This document shows positions 45,476 through 56,339 of a stretch of DNA of 64,000 nt, one piece after another. The notes beneath the pieces were generated by a model. It worked only from the letters and a program-made list of their open reading frames with translations, did not search any database and was not told the DNA's origin. Source of the DNA: Chinchilla lanigera (Eukaryota > Chordata > Mammalia > Rodentia > Chinchillidae); contig NW_004955472.1 of the NCBI RefSeq assembly GCF_000276665.1, positions 5,237,071 to 5,301,070 of the forward strand, in the 5' to 3' direction. The stretch's first letter is position 1, and every line of letters starts with the position of its first letter. Both the position numbers and the translations under genes were made by a program.

Positions 45476-48019
45476 ATACTAATCTTTCTTTTCAGCCATT
45501 TTCATAGTTCAAATCCATAATTCATTGTTTGCTACTTGAGACAAATCTGTAATTGCTACATGTGTTTGACTTTAGGGTTTACTCTCCTCTTAAATAGTTT
45601 CAGATTTTTTAATATTTAGGACTATTTTATTTGTTGTAAAAACACTCTGAAATTTTCTAGAAACCTCAATTCTTCGTGAGAAGGATACAACATGGCTAGA
45701 ATAAAACAAACAGCAATGATATTCTTTGAAATTTAAAGGTTATAAAAGATACTTTGTAGATCTGTTGAGAAGCCTTTGCTGTCACGGAGGTCATGCTATC
45801 AGAATGTAATCCCTCAAAATTTTATTGAGACTTATTTTATTACCTCAGCTATGCCTTACCTGAGTAATCATCCCTGATGATGCTGAAACTTTGTGGATCA
45901 TAGTATTTCATACAAGTCTGACAGGCCAAGTTGATGAACAGAATTTTGAAGTTCTCTGTATCTCTAATGATTTTTAGTCTATAACTGAGATTTAGATGGT
46001 AAGGTCTTCATCAGTAATGCTCATATCAGACAGTCATACCTACCCTCATTATTTCATGGTTCTTGCTCTGGTCCTAGAATTATGGTTCTTCATTTATCAT
46101 ACTACTTAATCTAACTCGCACTCCACTGTCATTTCTAATTGTCTGCTTCTTGCTTCCCACTTTCTACAGTGTGGAAACTTGCAACAATATAATTCCAATT
46201 CCCGGACATCCCATCCTTTGTGACACTGTCATTAAACCTGGTACTCCTGCCTTCCGTGATTCCGCTTATATCTAGATCTAAAGCAGGAAAATTCACAGAG
46301 AAAAAGTAGCGGAGTATGTTCCCGGGTGAACATGCAGCTAGGAGACAGGGCCCTGTTCCAGAAAAAGGGTCACCGGGCTGTGGCAGGAGGATGAATGCTC
46401 AGTTTTAGTTTAGCAATGTGTAATTTATGATCATAATTTTGGATGCACTCTTGTTCACTCTGGAATTTTAAGTAGGTAAGCTTTTGCTTTATTGCAATGT
46501 ATAATTCAATGTGTTTTTGGTCCCTTTGTTTTTGGTGAGGAATCAGAAATTTACTTTTGTTTTTCTCTATGAAATTTATGTACACACACATATATATAAT
46601 GTCTACTCTGAAGACTCCTATTTATCTTTGGTTCTCAGTGGTGCTATTATGATTAGCTAGCAATGATTATTTTTGCATTCATTTCATATATCCTTTGAAC
46701 TGTTTGTATATATGTATTAAAATGTTTCAGCAATTTTCCAAAAATGAAGGTTAATTTTTTAAAGCACATCAAAATATAATCTTTATTCCTGAGCTGTTGT
46801 CTTTCTGTGGCTAAAATTCAAATGGTTTCTCGGCAGTGTGAACAAAGATTCTCCACTCAATGAGTCAGGATTTCAGGGGTATGATCACGACTTGACTTCT
46901 CATGCATCTGTTCAGCTCTTGGGCTCATATAGCGATTTCCTGCTAGGCTCTGCATGTTATCACATGATTTCTGAAATACTTTCTCTACATGTTTTTATGG
47001 CATATTTATTAGTTCATTGGGATCTTCAGTCTCAGATTTTACCTTGTTCTCCCGTATTACACAAAGGAGAGAACAATGACTCAATGCCGAACAGTACTGT
47101 TCATAAGTAGCTACTTGGTTGTGAGAAATAAGAGTGGGAAACCAGCTCAGCATCACCTTGCTACTCTCCACACAAGATTAGTCATTTCCACTTACAGCAA
47201 TAGGTTTGGCTTTCTTCCCTATCACTGAGCAGTGATGGGGGAACTAGTTCAGAAATAACTTGAATATAATCTACAGTTCTGAGAAAATAATAGTTAAAAT
47301 CTCTAATAAAGATGCAGTGCAAATACATTACTTCTATGAATTTACTTTTGCTTCAAATCTTCGTGAGATAAATAGTATTTATGCGAAAAAAATACTGTGT
47401 AAAGAAACTAAAAGGGAAACTACATCAGCAAGTAGTGAAAAAATAATTATTCAGTGCCTTTACTTACATTTCCAGGGAAAGATACTGTACATTTGGAAGC
47501 ACCTAATCATTGTGGAACACTACAAATCAAAACGGGTTTCAATAGATGAAACATAGATGCAAAGGAGGAAAAAGAATGCCATGTAGGTTGTTTAAGATAT
47601 AGTAGAAATGCACTGGCTAAGACTACAGGTTGGGAACAGGTATATTATAGTTGTGTCTTGTAAATTAATAGTGTATCATTTAATAACGCATTATTAGGTA
47701 TTAATGTCATTTTGTGAAGAGGTGTGTATACTCTGCTTGCACTGATGAACTTCTTAAATCTAGCTACTCTGAAGGTGCAATCATAAAATGAAACTAAGTT
47801 TAAATCAACAGTATCTTACTTTCCCTTTTCCTGTTCTGTTTCCTGTCCTCCAAGTTTTCTAATTGTCCTTAAAAATATTTCTTGTATTTATATCTTCATG
47901 ATAAATTTACCTTCTACATATTATGTGGAGTATAATATGTTCAAAGGGAGACTTACAAATTTAAGTATTTCAGTAGATTTTCACAAAGCGTACACATAGC
48001 TTTGCATATCAATCAGTGA
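45476..48019. other. No recognisable feature
   Basis: About 2.5 kb with no gene or repeat that I recognise. The 98-codon frame at 47260-47556 is AT-driven and unremarkable. Old repeats may be hidden. Confidence 0.4.
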
Positions 48020-48263
48020 ATAATGAAATATGTACTGTTTTGTGTCAGAATTATTTCACTGAAAATAATGTTTTGAGATTCACTTGTGGTGTTATCTATA
48101 TGTGAGTTGCTGACTTCTTTTCACAGCCGCATTATTTCATTGTATGTGTTGGTTTGTTTAACAACTAAACAGTGATAGCTCTTTGACCTTGTTCCTCTTT
48201 GAGTTTACTAAATATCTAAGATAAAAATTTCTGTACCTTTGTGTAAGTTTATATTTACTCTTT

Positions 48264-48414
48264 TTTTTTTTCATCTTTTTGAGACAGGCTTTCACTGTGT
48301 GTTTCAGGATGTCCTTGAACTCAACTTTTTAGCCTTATGTCCTCACACACACAACAATCCTCCTGCTTCAGTCTCCTGAGTGCTGGGATTACAGGCATGG
48401 GCCACACCAGACAT
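48264..48414 (-). mobile_element. B1 SINE, antisense
   Basis: 'tttttgagacaggctttcac', 'tccttgaactcaac', 'tgcttcagtctcctgagtg', 'gggattacaggcatgggcc'. An imperfect 16-bp duplication flanks it (tttatatttactcttt at 48248, tttatgtttattcttt at 48415; two differences). It contains an extra 'cctcacacacacaac' stretch. Confidence 0.9.
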
Positions 48415-49336
48415 TTTATGTTTATTCTTTGTGAAAAATTAGTGACCTGTTTTTCCAAGTTGTTTTACTTTTTCTCAAAACTCACATCACCAAAATCACT
48501 TTGTGCTTTGTTATTGTTTCAAAGATATTCTTCTACTTTGAAGTGACATCTCATTGTGATTTTAATCTACATTTCCATAATGACTAAACATTTTATTACC
48601 ATTTTATATACTTACCGGTCATGTGTCATTTGTAAAGTCTCATCTTTGATAAAGATTCTATTCAAGGTATTTGCACAGTTAAAGCATTCAAAATCTTTTA
48701 ATTATAAAATTATAGGAGCTCTTTACATATATTTTCCTAAGTTCTTTTTAAGTCTTGTGTTGGTGTGTATAGTCGTCCTTTGCTGTACTCTGGTGCACTT
48801 ACTGCGGCTTCACTGTATCATGGGTTTTTGAAAAAAACATATCTAATTCTGTATTGTGGAGTTTTTGCTATATATGGGATTTTGCAGTATGTAGGTATTT
48901 ATATAATATTTATGATTTTAATTTTTTTGCCTAAACAATTTAAAACAATATAAAAAGTTAATTCAAAAAAGAATATTAAATCACAATAAAATAGTGTGTA
49001 TTTCATCAGCAGATGAGGACTGTGCTGTACATAATGGAAATGCAGTATATCACTACCACTTGCACAAGTTTTGAACGTGAGTTTGTACACGGCACACTAT
49101 TGGCTGATGGAACGGAAGCAGACCAATGGCAGCACTGTATTCTATATCCTGGGGGCTGATTGGCTCAGTGACCGTAGCGTCGATCTATTTTTCTCTCCTC
49201 CTGCACTGTGCCCACACTTTCGGCGTCTCTCCTTGTCCACTCCACATAGATGTCTGATTGCTGCATGTAGTGTTGCTGTATGGTGTTGACCTTCTGTAAA
49301 ATTTTTATAAAACTTTGAATTTATTCAAAGCCTAGG

Positions 49337-50255
49337 ATGGCACCCAAACGTTCTGGTCCTTCTAAGGCTTCTTACCGTAAACCTAACCTCCAGAGGAAGA
49401 TGCTTGTCATCAAAACCAAAAGGTGGAACTTCTCGACATGTTAGAAGAAGGAAAAGCTACGCGGCTGTAGGCTGCTGTTATGGGATCAACAAATCTACTG
49501 TTCGCTACATAAAGAACGATGAGAAGAATATTAGGTCTATGGCAGCAATGACCTTAACGAGACTGTGAAGAGGGTGGTCACTCCCCGGAATAAGGCCATT
49601 GTGAGGATGGAGTCTGCCTTGGTCCGGTCGATAAATGACTTCAGGAAGAATATCTCGCTGGATACCAGCACCATCTGGACGAAGGCCAAGAAGCATGACA
49701 GTTTTGCAGAAAGCACAGACATTCATGACGGTGACGAGGATGAAGACGAGGATGACCCAGAAACAGGACCGTAGAGTGCTTCTCAGCCCCATCCAGGGTC
49801 CCATCCATGGCCCGAAGGGCTGGTTGGACAAGTTTCAGAGACGCGTTGGAATCAAGAACGTTTCTCTGCATGGAGAAGATGCCTCTGCGGATAAAGCCGG
49901 GGCCGAGGAGTGTGTGAAAAACATCGTTGAGGAAGGGGGCGATAAGCCTGAACAAGTTTTTAACAAGGATGAGACAGGTTTATTTTGGAAATGGACACTG
50001 TCTCGCACTTTTATTATAAAAGACGAAGCCAAAGCCCCTGGTTTTAAGACCCAAAAATCGAGTAACTCTGATTACATGGGGAATGCTGTGGGCTTTATGA
50101 TAAAGCCAGGGCTTATTTGTAAGTCAAAAAACCCGTGCACTTGTTGGCTGTGCAGTACATTCACCTCCTCGTCATCACCTTCATCGCCATCAGTACTGCA
50201 CGGCTGCATGGTCCATGATCTTCAGCATTCAAGCTGCGCTATGCTCCACTGGTGA
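49337..50255 (+). pseudogene. Tigger transposase pseudogene, frameshifted and internally deleted
   Basis: Starts 'MAPKRSGPSKAS', the usual Tigger N-terminus. A helix-turn-helix (CENP-B N-terminal type) region survives in another frame as 'KSYAAVGCCYGINKSTVRY' followed by 'KNDEKNI'. Further on, frame 49635-50255 contains 'GDKPEQVFNKDETGLFWKW', the DDE-domain block with the first catalytic aspartate, then 'APGF' and 'KPGLICKSKNP'. At least two frameshifts, stops and loss of most of the C-terminal catalytic domain leave no active enzyme. The acidic 'DEDEDEDD' stretch (49735-49757) resembles charged linkers in this family. Confidence 0.85.
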
Positions 50256-50294
50256 GTGCCCATGTAGAATTTTATATATTGTTAAATTGCATAG

Positions 50295-50400
50295 GTTTAA
50301 GAGTGCAGAAAGTGCTTAAGAGCATATGAAGTGTTTATAGGAGTGTGGGAAATGTTACCAAGAGAGTGGGAAGGGTTTATAGGAGTATGGAAAGGGTTTA
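50295..50400 (+). repeat. Minisatellite-like repeats in the Tigger right arm
   Basis: Imperfect units of about 20-28 bases built on 'agtgtttataggagtgtggg' and 'agggtttataggagtatgg' occur three to four times before 'tttataaagcc'. They seem to be part of the transposon. Confidence 0.65.
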
Positions 50401-51560
50401 TAAAGCCTTAAAATATATATACATAATGAAATAAATATAGCGTTGCTACTTCATAGATTTTCAGTTATCGTGGGGGTGTCTGGAACGTAACTCCCGTGAT
50501 AGGTGAGGGATCACTGTATGTGTTTGTATGTGTGTATGTGTAATTTTTTCAGTTTACTGTTTCTTTAATAGTGTCTTTAGACTAACAGAAGCTTTAATGT
50601 TGATCAATTTGAATTTACCATTTTTGTTGATTAGTATACTTGTATGTATAAGAAGCCCCTGTCTACATCAAATCAATGAAAAATATTCTTGCACGTTTTC
50701 TTGCAAAATTGTGAATTCCATAGATTCTTGTAAAAAGTATTTTCTAAGGCATGACAAAGACACTGGGATTCATTTATTTTTCACTCAAATGTCCATTTAT
50801 TTCACACTATTCTTAAAAGACAGTCTTTTTCTTATTAAATACCATTGGTGATCCTTTGAACATTTACTGACCACATATGTTTGGTTGTACTTCTGAACTC
50901 ACTGTTTTGCTTTCCTGACCAAGCTGTCTGTGTTTACAGGAATACCGTGCTGTCTTAATTTTACTCACTCCAAACTCTTGAAATCACATAATGTAAGAGT
51001 TTGTAATTTGTCGTCTTTGAAGTATTGGCTCAGTTAGACTAGGTCACTTGCTTTTCTATGTACATTTTTAAAACATAACTTTTCCCACAACTTTACTTGA
51101 CTTTGCTTTATGTATAAATCAGTAAAGAGGGTGATGCGTACCATCATGTTGAGACAACCAATCAAGGGAAGCAGTATTCATCTACACATATTTTGATATT
51201 ATACAAATTTCTTTACCTAATATTTTGAGATTTTCTGTTTAGAATTTTCCTAGAATATATCCCTAAATATTTTGTAAATCTATCAGAAAAAGGACTTTTA
51301 AATATCATTTTCCAATTTATAGTTGGTTTCAGTATATTACATTTAATTGAAAAACTCCTTTAACTTTAGTAGAGATTTTTTACATAGATCACTGAGAACT
51401 TTCTATGTGAGCAACAGTGTCATCTCCAATAACATTAATGGTTCTTATTTTCCATTATGTATAGCCTTTACTTGCTTGTCTTACTTTATTTTTCTGATTA
51501 TATTTGAAAATATCTTGCCGAATGGGAGTAGTGAGAGCAAATAATCTTTCTTGTTTCTGT

Positions 51561-52057
51561 TCTTCTTTGTTAGTCCATTATTTCTGATCCTTTTGAAAAA
51601 AAATCTGGAGTAAAGTGTACACTTTCCTACTAATATCATTTACCCTTTATTTCACCAAGTATTCACCAATTGCCTGCTGTGTATCTTCAGTGTGAAAAAG
51701 TTTGCTAATTTACCAGTGGGGGGAAAATCACATCTCTTTGCTCACTGTGGAATCATGCATGCATGTAGATTTTACCACCATGTTCTTTATTCCTAATTTG
51801 CCTGTATACTTTCTTTAAAGAATGTATGAATTTCTTAAGAAGACGTTTCAAATATCCACAAGCATCATCTATGACCTCATGTGGGGACTTTTTGCAAAAT
51901 ATTTATTGAATTAACAGGAATTGCTAAAAGGTAAATAATCCACAAAAGTGTGAATAAATAAAAACATAGATATGACAGAATATGAATTTATATCCTTAGA
52001 AACTTTTTCATAGCCAATTATCATCAACTGGGTTGCCCAGTCTTTAAAGATAGTATG

Positions 52058-52061
<4 letters not shown>
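51561..52061. other. No recognisable feature
   Basis: Unassigned; could be further diverged L1. Confidence 0.35.

Positions 52062-52109
<48 letters not shown>
52062..52109. repeat. (TA)n microsatellite
   Basis: About 24 TA units without interruption. Confidence 0.98.
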
Positions 52110-52112
<3 letters not shown>

Positions 52113-52604
52113 ATGACATCTAAAGCTCTGTTTTTCTTCCCTGTATTTTAGTTACTTCTGATAAGTAAAAACTTTGTTTTTTGTTTGTTTGCAAGTTTTA
52201 TTTTCTACCAAAACCTCAGAAATTTACTTCCCTTTTTTTTGTTTCTTAAAAGTGATGATTTTTATTTCCTACCATTTGTCTCACCTTCTGTTATATTTAA
52301 TTTAAAAATAATATCTTTTGATCTAGAAAGCTGAAATTCTCACCAGTGTTTTGTAACATCCAAACCCTCCATTCTTTTCATTTCTTCTCTTTTTTTCTCA
52401 TAATTAACATGTGCCAATCTCCAAGATAAGTTTACAACTAATTGCAACTCAGCAATTTTTAAGAGTTGCCAAGTTGAATATTTTGCAATTATTATTTGCA
52501 TATAATAATATAATTTGCAAATATAATTTGCAATTACACAGTATAGTGTTAGTATGCTCTTATTTATTATGAAAAATAGGATATTGCTGATTGTTGAAAA
52601 TGGC
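52110..52604. other. No recognisable feature
   Basis: AT-rich; includes a small local repetition of 'tataatttgcaaatataatttgcaa' type near 52500-52535. Confidence 0.4.
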
Positions 52605-52611
52605 TGTCTTG

Positions 52612-52776
52612 GTCAGGCATGGTGTCACGTGCCTGTCATCCCAGCCCTCAGGAGGCTGAGGTAGCAGGATCACTGGGAGTTCGAGGTCAGCCTGGGCTAC
52701 AAGGCCAGCCTGAACTGCATAGTGAAACCCTGTCTTAAAAAGACAACAACAACAAAAGAAAAGAAAGTAAAAAGAT
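52612..52776 (+). mobile_element. B1 SINE, sense
   Basis: 'gtcaggcatggtgtcacgtg', 'catcccagccctcaggagg', 'gagttcgaggtcagcctggg', 'aaggccagcctgaactgca', 'gtgaaaccctgtc', tail with '(aac)n'. Likely target duplication tgtcttg at 52605-52611 and 52777-52783. Confidence 0.93.
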
Positions 52777-52959
52777 TGTCTTGCAGAATATATTCTCAGG
52801 TCTCAACCAAAATGTACTCATAGGGGTCACTATCTAAAATAATAATTTGAATCAGAAAAGACGTGCTACTAATACTTTGTCAGTGGCTTGTATGCACTGC
52901 TTCAGCAGTCTATTACAGACTTTACATGGAAGTTGATATTTATCTTTATTTATCCATAA

Positions 52960-53075
52960 ACTTTGGTTTTTTGAGACAGGGTTTTTGCTACATTTTCCAG
53001 GCTGGCCTCAAATTTGCTATCCTTGTTCCTTGCCTTCCCAAGTGCTGTGATTATAGATGTGGTTAGGCAGACCAG
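52960..53075 (-). mobile_element. B1 SINE, antisense, diverged
   Basis: 'ttttttgagacagggttttt', 'ttttccaggctggcctcaaa', 'ccttgccttcccaagtgctg', 'gattatagatgtgg'. Shortened and mutated relative to the other B1s. Confidence 0.85.
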
Positions 53076-53084
53076 ATTATTTTT

Positions 53085-54979
53085 ATTTTTTAAAGAATAT
53101 GTATTCAAATAATTTGAAAGAAGTTTAAAAATTATACAATATTTAATTGACAATTGGCAATATCATAATTGACATTCTGATTTATTTTTTGATAATAGTA
53201 AGATAATTTAGGTAATAATGTTGAACTATTGCTATGTATTTTAAATAATCTTTGGAATGCTTCTTCCGTTAAAATCCTCATAATCAGGCTCTTTCTGGCC
53301 CTAATGTAGCAAAATTTTGCTTTTTCCATTACACTGTAGAAGATATTCTAAAAAACTATGTTAAGAATTTTATAAATTGTTAATTTCTAAATCATAAAAT
53401 TAGTTATTCAAATGTTTTCTTAAGTCTCACTAAATATTATTTACATCTGTTTACTTTTTCTCAAGGAATACTGATGTAATTAAAAGCTATTTTAAAAACT
53501 TTGACTTTTATATTCATTCAGTTTTTGAAAACACAAATTTTGCTTGTGACCCCCAACATTTTTCTCATATTCTGTGCCCAGAGTACTCGATTGTCTGTTA
53601 CTACGAGAACTGGAGGTGTTCTGCACACATGGAATATAGTACAGAGAAGCACAGCATGTACATATAATTTGAAGTAATAAATAACAGCACTTACTGAATT
53701 ATCCCTTTCATTTTTATGTTAAAAATTCACTAAGTTCCATTAGTGTTTCTAAACATATTCTATGTGTTCCGTTTCTCTTTGCTGTATTCCATATATTCAT
53801 GGTATTTCAAGTTCTCATAATCATAAAAATAGAGTTCCCTTAACTTCTCATTTCTCTAATTTTGCTCCATGATAATTTTCAGTCTTCTCAAGGAAGGCAA
53901 ATCCTTGACCATGCTGTTTTCCCAGTTGTATTCATTCTGTATGTACAAGACTTAATGGCTTTTCCCTGCTCACTGAGGGCAGATCACATTATCAAGCTCT
54001 ACAAGCTAAGCTTAATCTACATCTCAGATATGTTTACTACTTTTCCAAAACCCAGCTATTTTAATCTACTTGTCATTTCATAATTCCTACTTATCTGCCA
54101 TTTCTTCCAAATATTTTTTTTCATTTTTGTTTTAATCATGTTCCCAATTTTCCTACTCATTACTATCACAATTAAATAATTTTTGTGCAATTCACAATCA
54201 TCCAGATTAAGAACATCAGTAATATTTGTCTTGAAGTGGAAGATTGATTTATGATGTAGGTTACATTTCTTCATTATTTTTGCAATACATAAAATTCAGC
54301 CTCCTTCTTAATAGGCTGTTCATTGGGAATTTAAAGTTTAGTCTTGAGAGAAATGCTAGCTGGAAGTGCAGTGAGAGTCACTGGATAGTTACTCCTAAAT
54401 CTGCTGATTTCATGTAGTATACAAAACATGAGAAAAGCACTCTAATGTCATCCCTTTATTATCCTCTCTGACATCTTCTTGATCAAGCCTTTCACTTCTC
54501 TAAAGCTGCTGCCTAATGCCATTCCCAGAAAATGAGAAAAAATAAGAGTGACAGAGATGTAAATGTCAAGTTTAAGGACCCCACAAAACTATCTCTTCTG
54601 AAGTTTGTCGTCTCTGAGACATTACTGCCACTGTATGTGCCTTGCTGCCTAATGGACCTACTTTTCTCAGTCCTTTGTTAGTCTCAGAGGAAATTATCTC
54701 TCTCTCTTCTGTTTGTGTCTCAAAGACACTAGATGTGTCCCTTTAATTTTTGGGTCTCTTGGCTTGATATATTCAATAATACTAGATTTCCACAAAGACT
54801 CAAACGCACAGATTGTAAATCGCTTCCTCTGAAAGTAAACACCAGAAGTCCTGAGGGTCTGCTTGACTAGAGGAAGGGCATTATGAAGAGAATGTCGTGC
54901 TTTTAAGTTACCTGAGTTCCTTTGCATCTGCTTCAAAGTTTCCTTTATGTTTTTGGGGGTGACGAGAGGGCAGCCATTA
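53085..54979. other. No recognisable feature
   Basis: About 1.9 kb, AT-rich, no gene or repeat that I can support. Confidence 0.4.
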
Positions 54980-54987
54980 ATCTAGAT

Positions 54988-55217
54988 CAGTGATGGCTGA
55001 TGATTTAGAGACTGCGGGTTAGAGCTGCAACTCCAAACTCCCTTATTTACTGCAAATTGCCAACGCTGCAATTATAACCCGAATATTTGTATTTTAATTC
55101 AGTAAAAAACAACTGCGATGCGGTGCTCAGCTGCTGGCCTGCCGTGGCTCGCGTGCCAGCAGAGAGGGCTCTGTGTGTGTGGGCGGAGGCACGCAAGCTA
55201 TCGGTTTGCCACTACTA
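54988..55217. mobile_element. hAT-type MITE with 8-bp target duplication
   Basis: Left end 'cagtgatggctgatgattta', followed by 'gagctgcaactccaaactcc', 'cttatttactgcaaattgcc' and 'aacgctgcaattataacc'. The right end, read on the minus strand, is 'tagtagtggcaaaccgatag' with 'cagagccctctctgctggc' inside. I recall these ends from a vertebrate hAT family of the form CAGTGGTGGCGAACC...AGAGCCCTCTCTG. Flanks atctagat (54980-54987) and gtctaggc (55218-55225) match at 5 of 8 positions with only transitions, and fit the hAT preference nTCTAGAn. About 230 bp, so internally deleted and non-autonomous. Confidence 0.7.
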
Positions 55218-55225
55218 GTCTAGGC

Positions 55226-56243
55226 CTGGACGAGCCCTATTACTCAGCAAAACCCTTCTGCGGAATCTGCCAGATGGAGCACGAAATTTCTCCACTCTGG
55301 CCGACGGTGACAGAAACTGACTGTGTCCCTCAATGAATCCAGCAGTTATTTAGCCTCATGTGATTTATCTTACATATACGAAGATCAGTTTTCAAATATC
55401 CATGACTCCTCTCTAGAGACAGGATAATTTCCACTTATGGAGCCCTGAGCCTTCCTAATACTGCACCCATGTACTCTAAACATCTCGGCCTCGACAAATT
55501 TTCATTTTCAGTTCTCGCCTGTGTGAGCCCACTGGGCTGTCTTCTGTGGGTATGAAAACTGCTTTCATTCATTCACTAAGTTCTGGAAATTATATTTAAT
55601 CCACGCAATTTTTTATTCAACAGTTTTGTTATAAAATAAATGGAGCTGTAGTCCTGTTGATGCTTGTTTCACAATATTTTAGAAGTCCAGCTTTACACAT
55701 GTGCTTAATGTATTAATTAGCAATAATTCTAACAGAATGTATCAAAATGATCTACCAGTAGTTTATCCCGGTAAAGCAGAAACCCGATCCCATTCTCATG
55801 GCCAGTTTTTACATTCCAAAGAATAAAATCTTAACAAAAAGGATCCTATAAAACTTCCTACTTTCAAACTGGGAAGTGCCTGATTATTGAGCCCTTCTGC
55901 TGTGCTTCGCAAATCACATCTGAGACGTTTACACATTCTTTGATTTTGGTGAGATAGGGAGGGACATACAAAAACTTTTCTATCTCAGTTTGGACAAATA
56001 TGATACATATGAGTCATTCTAACTAGGAAAAAGACAAAAAAATGGTAGCCGCAGTGTTTAGTGTCTAAACTGAAGTGTCTGGAAAATGGAATCAGTGATA
56101 TTCTTATTTTACTCAACGGGATAAACCTACTTAGGATGTAAATTAGAAATGTGTGTGATGAACTATTACATACACCTTGACCTCCAGAATAGTATAATAC
56201 TTCTAGTTTTTAAATAAATGTACTAGAAAAAATATTGTGTCTA
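55226..56243. other. No recognisable feature
   Basis: Unassigned. Slightly CpG-richer just after the MITE (to about 55310), then AT-rich. Confidence 0.4.
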
Positions 56244-56339
56244 TTTTTTTTTTTTTTTTTTTTCTGGTAGCGTGAATCAAACTCATGACCTTGTGCTTGC
56301 CAGGCAGGTGCTGTGCTGCTGAGCTACATCCCCAGCCCC
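56244..56339 (-). mobile_element. ID SINE, antisense
   Basis: T tract of over 20, 'ctggtagcgtgaatcaaac', 'tcatgaccttgtgcttgcc', 'ctgctgagctacatcccc'. No clean target duplication next to the T tract; 'ctagaaaa' occurs 14 bases left of it (56223) and right after the head (56339), so the pair may be degraded. Confidence 0.92.

Larger units (their letters stand above)
48770..50516 (+). mobile_element. Tigger (pogo/Tc1-mariner) DNA transposon, nearly end to end
   Basis: Left end 'tagtcgtcctttgctgtac'; right end reads on the minus strand 'cagtgatccctcacctatca', the Tigger-type terminal pattern. TA dinucleotides lie directly outside both ends (48768-48769, 50517-50518), the pogo/mariner target duplication. 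Length about 1.75 kb, shorter than autonomous Tigger elements (usually about 2.4-2.8 kb), so internal sequence is missing. It encodes the transposase remnant at 49337-50255. Confidence 0.85.
48020..51560 (-). mobile_element. Old LINE-1 (L1M-type), antisense, interrupted by a B1 and a Tigger
   Basis: Left of the Tigger: 'gttttgagattcacttgtgg', 'aagtgacatctcattgtg' and 'ctaaacattttattacca' (antisense 3' UTR, then 'agctctttacatatatttt'). Right of the Tigger the L1 order continues into ORF2 antisense ('cactgggattcatttatt', 'tgtcttaattttactcac', 'tgagattttctgtttagaa', 'aatgggagtagtgagagc'). So one L1 has been split by the insertion. Confidence 0.68.

Noticed and set aside
49735..49757. Acidic Asp/Glu stretch as a regulatory protein domain
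   Set aside because: It is a GA-rich run within the dead transposase, and the frame has a stop soon after.
49635..50255. 206-codon protein-coding gene
   Set aside because: It overlaps a Tigger transposase remnant bounded by transposon ends. The reading frame shifts relative to the N-terminal part and the tail after about 50150 is non-homologous.
55118..55336. 72-codon frame with a CxxC (CGIC) resembling a zinc finger
   Set aside because: Half of the frame lies in the hAT MITE and the cysteine pair has no matching second pair.
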